NCBI RefSeq assembly: GCF_014852005.1
Contig: NZ_JACVAU010000003.1
Span: 186,001-250,000, forward strand
Direction of reading: 5' to 3'
DNA length: 64,000 nt
From: Pseudoxanthomonas sp. PXM03
GTDB taxonomy: Bacteria > Pseudomonadota > Gammaproteobacteria > Xanthomonadales > Xanthomonadaceae
A program made the translations under genes and the position numbers. This document shows positions 1 through 7,779 of this stretch, piece after piece; position 1 is the stretch's first letter, and each line of letters starts with the position of its first letter. The notes under the pieces are model-generated. The model did no database searches. It saw only the letters and a list, made by a program, of their open reading frames with translations, and had not been told where the DNA came from.

Positions 1-322
1 TACGCGATACCGACTTCAACTTGCGCAGGTTCTTCACTACGCCGACGGCTTCTTCCACCGGCTCGCTGATGAGGGTTTCGATTTCGGAAGGCGCGGCACC
101 GGTGTACTCGGTGCGCACGGTCAGTGTGGGATAGCTCAGGTCGGGCAGCAGGTTGACCTTCAGCGAGAACAGCGCGATCACGCCGAACAGGAACATCGTG
201 ATCCAGAACATCGCCACGGTGACGCGGCGGCGGGTGGAGAACTCGACCAGTCCGCCACCCATGCTGCCATCGCCGCCCGCGTGGGGCTCGTGCTCCCCGG
301 GAACGTGGCCGGGCGCGCTCAT
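1..322 (-). CDS. RND efflux permease (AcrB/HAE1 type), N-terminal part only
   Basis: This is the first ~107 codons of an inner-membrane RND pump; the rest lies beyond the left edge. After a short Gly/His-rich leader comes FSTRRRVTVAMFWITMFLFG, the first transmembrane helix. It is followed by NLLPDLSYPTLTVRTEY and GAAPSEIETLISEPVEEAV, the typical start of the porter domain. The ATG overlaps the stop of the upstream adaptor gene in an ATGA junction, so the two are translationally coupled. The protein should take substrates from the periplasm or inner membrane, driven by the proton gradient, and pass them to the adaptor and an outer-membrane channel. The substrate cannot be told from this fragment. 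Confidence 0.9.
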   Translation of the reverse strand, partial: MSAPGHVPGEHEPHAGGDGSMGGGLVEFSTRRRVTVAMFWITMFLFGVIALFSLKVNLLPDLSYPTLTVRTEYTGAAPSEIETLISEPVEEAVGVVKNLRKLKSVSR

Positions 323-1461
323 TGCTTGGTTCCGGCAGTCTTGGCGTTTTCGGCCTTGGCGGCCACCTTGGCGGGCTCGGCGCCGATCACCTGCACCGCG
401 CTGCCTTCACGCAACGCCACCTTGCCGGCGGTCACCACCTGGTCGCCAGGCTTCAAGCCTTCGCGCACCTCGATCCACTCGCCGTCCACGTAGCCGACCT
501 TGACCGGCACGCGTACCGCCTTGCCATCGCGCACTGCGAACACGGCCGGGTCGCCGTCGTCGAGCAGGGCGACACGCGGCACCACCAGCGCGTCGGCACG
601 CTGGTCGTAGTCGATCTTGATGCGGCCGAACATGCCGGGCTGCAGCACGCCGTCACTGCCGAACGAGCAGACCACGCGGAACGTACCGCTGCCGGAGTCG
701 ACGACCGGCGAAATGCGGTCCACCGTGCCCTGGAACACCTTGCCCGGCATTGCATCGACGGCCAGCGCCACCGGCAGGCCCGCCTTCAACTTGGAAAGCT
801 CGCGTTCGGAGACGTTCAAAGTGGCTTCGAGGCGCGACTCGTCGACGATGCGGATGATCGGCGTGTTGATCTGCACGAAGTTGCCGGTCTTGATGGACCG
901 CGACGCCACCACGCCGGAAATCGGCGCGGTCACCGTGGTGTAGGACAGCTCCAGCGCGGCCATGCGGTACATGGCGCGGGCGTTGTCCAGGTCGTACTTG
1001 ATCTGGTCGACGTCGTTGGCACTGATCATCTGCTGGCCCACCAGCTGCTGCGCGCGGCGGTAGTTGTTCTCCAGCTTGCGCATCTGCGCTTCGGCCTGGG
1101 CCACCTGCAGGCGCAGGCGGTCCGGGTCCAGCCGGACCAGCGCCTGGCCGGCACGGACCACCTGTCCCTCCTCCACCATCACCGCCAGCGCGACACCGGA
1201 AGTCTTGGCGACCACCTGCGACTCGCCCAGCGCTTCCAGCGCCGCCGTGCCGCTGTAGCTGGCGGCCACCGGCCGGTGGCTGACCTTGGCGATCTCCACG
1301 GGAACGGCGTCGGGCTCCTTCGGTGCCTCGCCGTTCTTGGCCTGCGCCTCGGGCGTGGGGCCGCCCCCCTTGCAGGCGGACAGGACCAGCAGGCTGCAGA
1401 GGACAGGTACCAGCGCCAGGCGCAGGTAGGAATGACCGGAATTGGGGCGGGGTCGGGACAT
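319..1461 (-). CDS. RND efflux periplasmic adaptor (membrane fusion) lipoprotein
   Basis: 380-residue adaptor of a tripartite efflux pump. The N-terminus is a lipoprotein signal ending in a VLSAC lipobox (Cys at about residue 30). A lipoyl half-motif follows (GVALAVMVEEGQVVRAGQAL), then an alpha-helical hairpin (about residues 110-160), the second lipoyl half (TVTAPISGVVASRSIKTG) and beta-barrel and membrane-proximal domains. Length and order match the HlyD/AcrA family. The Ala/Lys-rich tail is low complexity. It is the promoter-proximal gene of an operon with the permease. No TetR or LysR repressor is adjacent, so regulation is not apparent. Confidence 0.92.
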   Translation of the reverse strand: MSRPRPNSGHSYLRLALVPVLCSLLVLSACKGGGPTPEAQAKNGEAPKEPDAVPVEIAKVSHRPVAASYSGTAALEALGESQVVAKTSGVALAVMVEEGQVVRAGQALVRLDPDRLRLQVAQAEAQMRKLENNYRRAQQLVGQQMISANDVDQIKYDLDNARAMYRMAALELSYTTVTAPISGVVASRSIKTGNFVQINTPIIRIVDESRLEATLNVSERELSKLKAGLPVALAVDAMPGKVFQGTVDRISPVVDSGSGTFRVVCSFGSDGVLQPGMFGRIKIDYDQRADALVVPRVALLDDGDPAVFAVRDGKAVRVPVKVGYVDGEWIEVREGLKPGDQVVTAGKVALREGSAVQVIGAEPAKVAAKAENAKTAGTKQ

Positions 1462-1827
1462 GGGGCGGTACCGTGGTGGTGGTGTTGTGGTGGTGTTGTA
1501 TCAAGGTATATCACCCCTGAACGACTTCCATGCGCCGAAGGTCATGGTGACTTGCGTCCGGGCCTGTGCTCGGGAAATGACATTTGCCTCTGGACGAAGC
1601 GGCGTGCGGAAGTGCGCATCCCCCTCCGTCGAGGTTGCTGGCCGCGCGCGCCCTCTCTGGCGAACGCGGGAACGTACGCATCGGCGGCAACCATTCGGCG
1701 GCACGCGACTTCACGCCACCCACGCGGAAGCACTGTGCTGTGCGCGACATTCGGTCGCAGGCTATACTTGCGTTCAGCCAAGCGCTGCGGTGGTACGTGG
1801 CGCGCGCAACCTGAGAGTTTCCCGAGA
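1462..1827. other. Intergenic region between divergent efflux operon and cytochrome genes
   Basis: 366 bases without a convincing gene. It must carry the promoters of the leftward efflux operon and the rightward cytochrome pair. A short purine/GT-rich low-complexity stretch lies at about 1470-1500, close to the efflux start. No clear operator palindrome or sigma-54/sigma-28 promoter was recognised. Confidence 0.5.
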
Positions 1828-2229
1828 ATGATGCGACTGCTGCCGCTCGCCGCTTGCCTTGCCTTGGCCGCCCTCCCGCTGGCCGCCCTGACCGCCCAAC
1901 AGGACACTCCTGCCACACCGGCCTCGGTCGAAGCCGCGGCGCCTGCCGCCGCTCCCGCTGCCGCGCCCGCACCGCTGGTCGGCAATGCCGACACCGGCCG
2001 CACGCTTACCTACACCTGCCAGGGCTGCCACGGCATCGTGGGTTACAAGAACGCCTACCCGAACTTCCATGTGCCCCGCATCGGTGGCCAGTCGGCCGAC
2101 TATCTTGCCAATGCGCTGACCGAATACCGCAACGGCAACCGCAAGCACCCCACGATGCAGGCCCAGTCGCAGAGTTTCTCCGACCAGGACATCGCCGACA
2201 TCGCCGCTTTCCTTTCCACCGTCAAGTAA
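1828..2229 (+). CDS. Periplasmic c-type cytochrome (single haem)
   Basis: 133 residues with a Sec signal peptide, an Ala/Pro-rich linker, and one haem site CQGCH at about residue 69. A candidate distal methionine lies in KHPTM, and the domain ends with the cytochrome-c helix DQDIADIAAFLS. It resembles one half of a cytochrome c4 and should carry electrons in the periplasm. Two ATGs stand in tandem (1828 and 1831); the second has the better-spaced purine-rich ribosome site. The next gene is also a single-haem cytochrome six bases downstream. Redox partners are not in the window. Confidence 0.85.
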   Translation: MMRLLPLAACLALAALPLAALTAQQDTPATPASVEAAAPAAAPAAAPAPLVGNADTGRTLTYTCQGCHGIVGYKNAYPNFHVPRIGGQSADYLANALTEYRNGNRKHPTMQAQSQSFSDQDIADIAAFLSTVK

Positions 2230-2235
2230 GCCCAC

Positions 2236-2694
2236 ATGCCCAACGCCAAGCACGCCCAGCGTCTAGCCATCGCCCTGTTCGCTGCCCTCGCCCTGGTGGC
2301 ATGTTCGAAGGTGGAAACGACGGAAACCGCCGCCGAGAATCCCGGCCACGCCAGTGGCGAGCATGGCTCCAGCTCCTCTGCCGGCCTGCCCAAGGGCCAC
2401 ATCGCCAAGGGCGAAGAACTGTCCAAGGCCAAGGGCCAGGCCACCGGCCAGAGCTGCGTGGACTGCCACGGCGCCGAAGGCAACGCGCCGATCGACGACA
2501 CCTATCCCAAGCTGGGTGGCCAGTACGCGGATTACCTGGCGCACGCGCTGCAGGCGTACCGCAGCGGCGACCGCCAGCATGCGCTGATGACCCCACAGGC
2601 TGCCGGCCTGAGCGACCAGGACATCTCCGACCTCGCCGCCTACTTCGGTTCGCGCCCCTCGCAGCTGCGTGACCTGCACGGCGTGCACGAGTAA
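2236..2694 (+). CDS. c-type cytochrome lipoprotein (single haem)
   Basis: 152 residues. The signal peptide ends in LVACS, so the mature protein is probably lipid-anchored at Cys23. A Ser/His-rich linker leads to one haem site CVDCH, a conserved [14 protein letters not shown] segment, a candidate axial Met in HALM, and the closing helix [13 protein letters not shown]. It is clearly related to the preceding gene (same GGQ-ADYL segment and C-terminal helix). The pair looks like the two halves of a di-haem cytochrome c4 encoded separately, one soluble and one membrane-tethered. A strong terminator follows. Confidence 0.87.
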   Translation: MPNAKHAQRLAIALFAALALVACSKVETTETAAENPGHASGEHGSSSSAGLPKGHIAKGEELSKAKGQATGQSCVDCHGAEGNAPIDDTYPKLGGQYADYLAHALQAYRSGDRQHALMTPQAAGLSDQDISDLAAYFGSRPSQLRDLHGVHE

Positions 2695-2721
2695 GTCTTC
2701 GCTCCCTCGTCGGGAATGCAG

Positions 2722-2748
2722 AAACGGAGCCGCAAGGCTCCGTTTTCG
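2722..2748 (+). terminator. Intrinsic terminator of cytochrome pair
   Basis: Perfect 10-bp stem (aaacggagcc / ggctccgttt) with a GCAA tetraloop and a T-rich tail, 28 bases after the second cytochrome stop codon. Confidence 0.88.
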
Positions 2749-2776
2749 TTTGCGACATAAGAAAAAGATCAAGTGC

Positions 2777-2836
2777 GGGAGCGACGCAAGTCGCGGTGGC
2801 AGGTCGCGACGCCTCTTCGCGACTTGCGTCGCTCCC
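2777..2836. repeat. REP-like palindromic element, family A (gggagcgacg-aagtcgcg)
   Basis: Two 19-base arms, gggagcgacgcaagtcgcg and its exact reverse complement, are separated by 22 bases. The same core (gagcgacgt-agtcgcgac) recurs as inverted pairs at 29889-30021 and 32659-32719. It sits between convergent genes, as REP elements usually do. Confidence 0.85.
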
Positions 2837-2857
2837 ACCCCCGAATCATCCGCGCGA

Positions 2858-4513
2858 TCAACTGTCGGTCGGGATCGGCGTGCGCTTGACCGGAATCTCC
2901 GGCGGCGGTCGCGCCTTCGGTGGTTCGGGGAACAGGCTGCCCAGGCCGCAACCACCGCCCAACTGCAGCACCGACACCGTGCACTTGAGCTTCATGTTCG
3001 TGCCGGGGATCGAGATTTCCATTTCGCGCACGTTGCGGCGCACCCATTCGGCCAGGAGGGATTCGTTCGGCACCCAGTACTTGTCGAAGGTGGTCGGTTC
3101 GTAGTCGTAAGGGGGACGCTGCAGCCATGTGCCCGCCTCCGCCAGCTGCTCGCGTGTCCACTGATCGTTCTCGCCGCCGGGGGCACCGCGCTGAGTGGTG
3201 GCATCGCCCGCGCCGCCCGGCACCCGCAGGCTGCCGTCGGCGTTGTAGAGGCCTGGCGCATCGCGACCGTCCGCCGCGCTGTCGCCTGCTGCATTGCGGG
3301 TCGAGTTTCCCCAGTCGTCGGTGCCTGCAGGCGTGTTCCATCCGCCGGATTTCGTCGCGGCCGCCGGGCCGGGCGTGGTGGATGCGCGGGAGGGCGTGCC
3401 GCGAGACGTAGCAGGCGAAGCAGACGGGTTCGGCGCCGTTGTCCTCGCCGTTGTCGATGCGGTCGTCGCGGAACCCGTGGTGGCAGGAACCGGTGCGGCG
3501 GTGGCGGGCATAGGTCTCGGTGCCGGCTCGCGGATCTCGGCTTGCCGCACGCTGCGTTCCCGCGTGGCGATGGGGACGGGCGCCACGTCGCGTGCACGCA
3601 CCGGCACGCTGCGGACCTGGGGTGCGGGTGCCATCACCTCGCGCTCGCGTACCTGCACTTCACGCGCTGCCACGACAGGCACGTCCACGCCGCGCACAGG
3701 CGTGTCCCGGCGTATGACCGGCGCCGCGACCGGTGTGGGGATCTCGCGCACCGGTACGCCCGCCTCGCGCAGGGCCGGCAGGGTGACATCGGGCTGCCGC
3801 GGTGTCGGTGGTGGCAGCACGAACGCGCGGGTGGGTTCCGGCACCTCGGTGACCTGCAAGGGCTGGTGCGCAAGTTCGGGCTGTGGAACATGGCGAGACT
3901 GGATCTGCGGCATCTCCACCGCAACGTCGGGCAGCGCCGCTTCGGACGGTGGCGGCGAAGCCTCGGACGGCGCAGGCCGTGCCTGGGCCGCCGTGGCCGC
4001 CTCCTGCGCCGCGGAGTCGGCCTGCGCCGCCTGCTGCGAACCCGGTTCGGCCGCCTGCGCCTCGCCTCCCGCTTCCTCCGGACTGCCGTCGCCGATGATC
4101 TCCAGCCGCACGCGACTGGTGTCGCCGGCTTCCTGTGGCGGTGGCGGAATCTGGACCAGCGCCACCCACATCAGGAACAGGAAGAACAGCAGATGCACGG
4201 CACTGCTGGTGAAGCCTGCGAACCAGCGCATCCAGCGCTCTTCGCGTGGCGGAGGTCCCCAGCCCTGGTAGAACAGCGAGCGGAACGCACGCCACCGGCC
4301 CAAGGCGGCGGGCACGGCATCGGGAGGGCGGGGTGCGCGCGCCAGGAGCAGCGTGACGACCGCGTCGGCCTTCTCGCGCGTGATGCGGCCCAGCTTCTCG
4401 GGAAGCGCCCGCAACCACAGGCCCCAGCCGAACGGCAGGCCGGTGTGGCGTTCAACGATGGGGGCTGCCTTGCGCGACAGCAGCTGCGCGATGACGTCGG
4501 TGGCGTTCGTCAC
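2858..4513 (-). CDS. Proline/alanine-rich single-pass membrane protein (transmembrane repetitive protein type)
   Basis: 551 residues of unknown function. The N-terminal ~95 residues are probably cytoplasmic. One hydrophobic segment lies at about 101-121 ([19 protein letters not shown]). Then come ~300 residues of low-complexity Pro/Ala/Glu/Arg/Val sequence with repeating VxVR/EVxV-type motifs, and a C-terminal ~110-residue region with [15 protein letters not shown] and three Cys. The build (TM anchor, long periplasmic spacer, small terminal domain) resembles TonB-like or envelope-spanning proteins. It lies 15 bases downstream of nfuA on the same strand. Xanthomonad homologues are, from memory, called transmembrane repetitive protein. 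Confidence 0.7.
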   Translation of the reverse strand: MTNATDVIAQLLSRKAAPIVERHTGLPFGWGLWLRALPEKLGRITREKADAVVTLLLARAPRPPDAVPAALGRWRAFRSLFYQGWGPPPREERWMRWFAGFTSSAVHLLFFLFLMWVALVQIPPPPQEAGDTSRVRLEIIGDGSPEEAGGEAQAAEPGSQQAAQADSAAQEAATAAQARPAPSEASPPPSEAALPDVAVEMPQIQSRHVPQPELAHQPLQVTEVPEPTRAFVLPPPTPRQPDVTLPALREAGVPVREIPTPVAAPVIRRDTPVRGVDVPVVAAREVQVREREVMAPAPQVRSVPVRARDVAPVPIATRERSVRQAEIREPAPRPMPATAAPVPATTGSATTASTTARTTAPNPSASPATSRGTPSRASTTPGPAAATKSGGWNTPAGTDDWGNSTRNAAGDSAADGRDAPGLYNADGSLRVPGGAGDATTQRGAPGGENDQWTREQLAEAGTWLQRPPYDYEPTTFDKYWVPNESLLAEWVRRNVREMEISIPGTNMKLKCTVSVLQLGGGCGLGSLFPEPPKARPPPEIPVKRTPIPTDS

Positions 4514-4528
4514 CGGCGCTCGGCTCCG

Positions 4529-5125
4529 TCAGGCGGCGTTGCCGCGGGGGATATACGGCGCTTCGCCGGTCCCGTGATCGGTCGCGTCGCGCACCGCAGT
4601 CACGCCGGGCACACGGGCCATCAGCGTCTTCTCGATGCCCTGCTTGAGGGTGACATCGGCCATGCCGCACCCGTGGCAGCCACCGCCGAAGCGCAGCCAG
4701 ACCACGCCATCGCCGCCTACTTCCTCCACCGCCACACGCCCCTTGTGGGACGCCAGCTGCGGGTTGATCTCGTTGTCCACCACCCAGCGCACGCGTTCAA
4801 CCATCGAAGCGGAATCACCGGGCGCCTCGCCCTTGATGCGCGGTGCCTTGATGGTGAGCTGCGTGCTTGCGCCCTTCATCACGTAGTCGATCTCGGCGCC
4901 GTCCAGCCAGTGCACGCTGCCCGCATCGACATAGAGCGTGAAGCCATCGCAGTCGATGGCCCATTCGTCGCCGGCCAGGTCGCGCGGCTCGGAGAACTCC
5001 AGCCGTGCGTCGGCCTGCGCCGTGCCGGGATGGACCGCACTCAGGCGCACGCCAAGGCCGGGCAGCGCCTCGCGTTCGATCAGCTTGCGGAAGTGCGCCT
5101 GCGCGCTGTCGGAAATCTGGATCAT
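4529..5125 (-). CDS. nfuA: Fe-S cluster biogenesis protein NfuA
   Basis: 198 residues, the usual NfuA length. A degenerate A-type (IscA-like) domain occupies about residues 1-95 and a NifU-like domain the C-terminal half. The scaffold motif is [19 protein letters not shown], whose two Cys (CxxC) bind a [4Fe-4S] cluster across a dimer for transfer to client proteins. The IscA-like domain lacks the usual three cysteines, as is normal for NfuA. It is divergent from phhB with a 93-base gap, and a membrane protein gene follows closely. Confidence 0.95.
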   Translation of the reverse strand: MIQISDSAQAHFRKLIEREALPGLGVRLSAVHPGTAQADARLEFSEPRDLAGDEWAIDCDGFTLYVDAGSVHWLDGAEIDYVMKGASTQLTIKAPRIKGEAPGDSASMVERVRWVVDNEINPQLASHKGRVAVEEVGGDGVVWLRFGGGCHGCGMADVTLKQGIEKTLMARVPGVTAVRDATDHGTGEAPYIPRGNAA

Positions 5126-5218
5126 GCGGGTATTCTAGCCCCCTGCCCGACAGGCATTCACGTTCACCGGCCCGTCGTCGGTCTTTGTTCAGACTGGCCG
5201 CAACGCAGGAGAGTCCCC

Positions 5219-5566
5219 ATGTCCGACCTTGTCCCTCTCGCCCGCGCGCACTGCGTGCCGTTGCGTGGCAGCGAGCACCGCCTGCCGCCTGCCCGCGTCG
5301 CCGAACTGCTGCCCCTGGTGCCGGGCTGGGAACTGGTGGAAGAAGGCCACGCACTGCTGCGGACATTTCCGTTCGACAACTACTACGAAACCATGGCGTT
5401 CGTGAATGCGCTCGCCTTCATCGCTCATGCCGAGGACCATCATCCCGACCTGGGTGTGCATTACAACCGCGCCGTCGTGCGCTACTCCACGCATGACGTC
5501 GGCGGCCTGAGCGAGAACGACTTCATCTGCGCGGCCAAGGCCAGCGCCCTGTTGGGAGAATCCTGA
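5219..5566 (+). CDS. phhB: Pterin-4a-carbinolamine dehydratase
   Basis: 115 residues, the family length. It dehydrates 4a-hydroxytetrahydrobiopterin and so recycles the cofactor of phenylalanine hydroxylase. The active-site segment [24 protein letters not shown] (residues 64-87) holds the conserved His-His-Pro and the downstream Asn-x-Val. The ATG at 5219 has caggaga at 5206-5212. Its TGA shares one base with the ATG of the next gene. No phenylalanine hydroxylase gene is nearby, so it may act elsewhere, or as the bifunctional DCoH-type protein. Confidence 0.92.
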   Translation: MSDLVPLARAHCVPLRGSEHRLPPARVAELLPLVPGWELVEEGHALLRTFPFDNYYETMAFVNALAFIAHAEDHHPDLGVHYNRAVVRYSTHDVGGLSENDFICAAKASALLGES

Positions 5567-5979
5567 TGAACCTGCGCAACGCCCGCCTCTGCTTCCTGGT
5601 TCCGCTCACCGCGCTTGTGCTGGCGGCATGCACGAAACGGGAAGAAGCGCCTGTACCCACTATCCCGCCCACCGAACTGGCGGCGACCGACACCCCGCCC
5701 CCCGTGTATCCGCCCGAAGCCGAATGCAGCAGCGAGGGCGGCACCACCGTGCTGCGCGTGACCATCGAGAAGGATGGCGTGCCATCGCGTGTTTCCCAGG
5801 CACAGGGCAGCGGCAACGCCGCCCTCGACAAGGCGGCGCTCGAAGCCGTGCAGACCTGGAAGTTCCGCGCCGCCACGCGCAACGGAAAGCCGGTGAGCCA
5901 CACCATCACCGTGCCGGTGACGTTCCCGCCCGTGCTGGAAAAGCCGACCCGTTGCTTCGCCCAAGGCAACCCGGGCTGA
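5566..5979 (+). CDS. Lipoprotein with TonB C-terminal-like domain
   Basis: 137 residues. The signal peptide ends in LAAC (Cys22), then a Pro-rich linker, then a TonB/TolA-type C-terminal fold: TVLRVTIEKDGVPSRVSQAQ, ALDKAALEAVQTWKFRAATR and GKPVSHTITVPVTF. Unlike true TonB it has no N-terminal transmembrane anchor and is predicted to be lipidated, so it may not transduce energy. Its start overlaps the phhB stop by one base. Related domains occur in two longer proteins at 28195 and 29238. Confidence 0.78.
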   Translation: MNLRNARLCFLVPLTALVLAACTKREEAPVPTIPPTELAATDTPPPVYPPEAECSSEGGTTVLRVTIEKDGVPSRVSQAQGSGNAALDKAALEAVQTWKFRAATRNGKPVSHTITVPVTFPPVLEKPTRCFAQGNPG

Positions 5980-5999
5980 CACAGGCCGAGGTCATGACG

Positions 6000-6389
6000 A
6001 TGGAAGGGATCAACGTCTGGGCGGTGCTGGTGGCAGCGGCCTGCAGCTTCCTGTTGGGCGGCATCTGGTACGGACCGCTGTTCGGCAAGGCGTGGAACAA
6101 GGCCGCGGGCATGGACCCGCAGAAGCAGGGGCATCCGGCGAAGATCTTTGGCGGCGCGTTCCTGTTTTCCCTGCTCGCAGCCGGCGTGTTCGCATCCTGG
6201 ATCGGACCGCAGCCGGCGCTGACAACCGCACTCTGCCGCGGCGCGCTGGTCGGTTTCTGCTTCGTGGCGGCCAGCTTCGGCATCAACTATCTGTTCGCGC
6301 AGCGTGGGGCGCGGCTCTGGTTGATCGACGCCGGCTACCACACGCTGCAGTTCACCCTGTTCGGCCTCGTCCTCGGCCTCTGGCACTGA
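6000..6389 (+). CDS. DUF1761-type small membrane protein
   Basis: 129 residues with four hydrophobic segments (INVWAVLVAAACSFLLGGIW; FGGAFLFSLLAAGVFASW; ALCRGALVGFCFVAASFGINYLF; LQFTLFGLVLGLW). The motif GGIWYGPLFGKAW near the N-terminus is characteristic of DUF1761. Function is unknown. An in-frame ATG at 5994 is possible, but gagg at 5988-5991 is spaced properly only for 6000. It is the last gene of the phhB operon and converges on rluC. Confidence 0.78.
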   Translation: MEGINVWAVLVAAACSFLLGGIWYGPLFGKAWNKAAGMDPQKQGHPAKIFGGAFLFSLLAAGVFASWIGPQPALTTALCRGALVGFCFVAASFGINYLFAQRGARLWLIDAGYHTLQFTLFGLVLGLWH

Positions 6390-6398
6390 CGCGATCCG

Positions 6399-7397
6399 TC
6401 AGCCAAGCCGTTCCAGTGCTTCGGCCAGATCCTCGGACAACGGGGCGCTGAGCACATACGGCGTCCTGCCGCCGTCCAGCGCGAACTGCAACGACGCGGC
6501 ATGCAGGAACAGGCGCTTCAGGCCTGCCTGCTCGCGCAGGCGCTTGTTGACGGCCGGGTCGCCGTACTTGTCGTCGCCCGCCACCGGATGACCGATGTGC
6601 TGCGCGTGCACGCGGATCTGGTGGGTGCGGCCGGTCTCGATGCGTACCTCGCAGAACGAATGCCCTCCCCGCCTTTCCAGCACGCGGAAGTGGCTCAACG
6701 ACGCCTTGCCGTCGCGATGCACCTGCACGTGCCGCTCACCGCCCTGGCGCAGGCCGATGTGCAGCGGCGCGTCCACGCTCATCACACCGTCTGGCATGCG
6801 GCCGACCAGCAGCGTCAGGTAGCGCTTCTCGATGGCACGGGTGCCGTCCTCGCTGTCCTCGCGCAGCAGCGCCTGCAGTTCCGACAGCGCCGAGCGCTTC
6901 TTCGCGATCACCAGCAGGCCGGACGTATCCCGGTCCAGCCGGTGCACCAGTTCCAGGGACTGGTGGGGCCGCAGCGCGCGCATGGTTTCGATGGCGCCGT
7001 GGCTGATGCCGCTGCCCCCGTGGCTGGCCACGCCGGTGGGCTTGTTGATGACCAGCAGCCGCTCATCCTCGAACACGATGGCCGCCTCCATCCGCTTCAG
7101 GAAGCCCACGGGGGGCGCGGATTTGTCTCCTGCATCCACGAGACTGACCGGCGGGATCCGTACCTCGTCCCCACCCTCCAGCTTCCGCTCGGCCTTCGCC
7201 CGGCCTCCGTTCACCCGCACCTGGCCGCTCCGCACCAGCTTGTAGACCAGGCTGCGTGGAGCGCCCTTCAGCTGGCCGAGCAGGAAGTTGTCCAGCCGCT
7301 GCCCGCCCCGGTCCTCCGGCACCGTGACCGTCCGCACGGCGCTCTTGGCACCCGCTGCCGGCTTGTCGGATGGGGGGGTGGGGTTGGAAGCATTCAT
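6399..7397 (-). CDS. rluC: 23S rRNA pseudouridine synthase RluC
   Basis: 332 residues. After a short basic/Pro-rich leader comes an S4 RNA-binding domain (about residues 32-90) with GAPRSLVYKLVRSGQVRVNG. The RluA-type catalytic domain follows; its active-site motif HRLDRDTSGLLV puts the nucleophilic Asp at 155, and RTHQIRVH lies further on. RluC makes pseudouridines 955, 2504 and 2580 of 23S rRNA in E. coli. It is divergent from rne, the arrangement conserved in gammaproteobacteria and the reason for choosing RluC over RluD. The ATG at 7397 gives the family length. Confidence 0.93.
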   Translation of the reverse strand: MNASNPTPPSDKPAAGAKSAVRTVTVPEDRGGQRLDNFLLGQLKGAPRSLVYKLVRSGQVRVNGGRAKAERKLEGGDEVRIPPVSLVDAGDKSAPPVGFLKRMEAAIVFEDERLLVINKPTGVASHGGSGISHGAIETMRALRPHQSLELVHRLDRDTSGLLVIAKKRSALSELQALLREDSEDGTRAIEKRYLTLLVGRMPDGVMSVDAPLHIGLRQGGERHVQVHRDGKASLSHFRVLERRGGHSFCEVRIETGRTHQIRVHAQHIGHPVAGDDKYGDPAVNKRLREQAGLKRLFLHAASLQFALDGGRTPYVLSAPLSEDLAEALERLG

Positions 7398-7779
7398 TCT
7401 GTTACACTCGGCGGGCGAGATAAGGGTTTGATTTCGCAGGGAGTTGCAGTTGGGCCAGAAGCCCGTCTCCCCGCGATTCCGGCAAGTGCGCGGCCACCGC
7501 CCCAGGGGCGGCCATGTTAGCGGCTGATCGGCAGGCCCGGATACCGCCGGGTACGTGACGGTACCTGTAGCTGAACATGTCCCGCGCGGCGCCACCTCAC
7601 CAGGGAAGCTGCCGCCGGTCCCGCAACACCTATTAGAAGAAGCGCTCCCGCGGCCTGCCGTGGTGTCGTAGCGCTGGAAACCCGATCTGCCCCGCTGCGC
7701 CTGCGCAAGGGGCGGTGCAATGTTCCAGAGGCGAAACTCCATGGCGTTCCGCGCGGTAGCAGCGCGCGAGGAACGCACA
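7398..7779 (+). promoter_or_regulatory. rluC/rne divergent promoter region and probable rne 5' leader
   Basis: 382 bases with no convincing gene. The GC-rich part nearest rne (about 7500-7740) has several short hairpin-forming stretches, for example near 7540-7570. In E. coli, rne has a ~360-nt structured leader through which RNase E autoregulates its mRNA. The size and position match, but conservation of the hairpins here is inferred. The rne ribosome site is gagga at 7768-7772. Confidence 0.5.

Noticed and set aside
322-2229. Very long plus-strand frame covering the efflux adaptor region and ending in the first cytochrome
   Set aside because: It is the complement of the adaptor gene for most of its length. 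Only the part from 1828 has a signal peptide and haem motif, so the real gene starts there.
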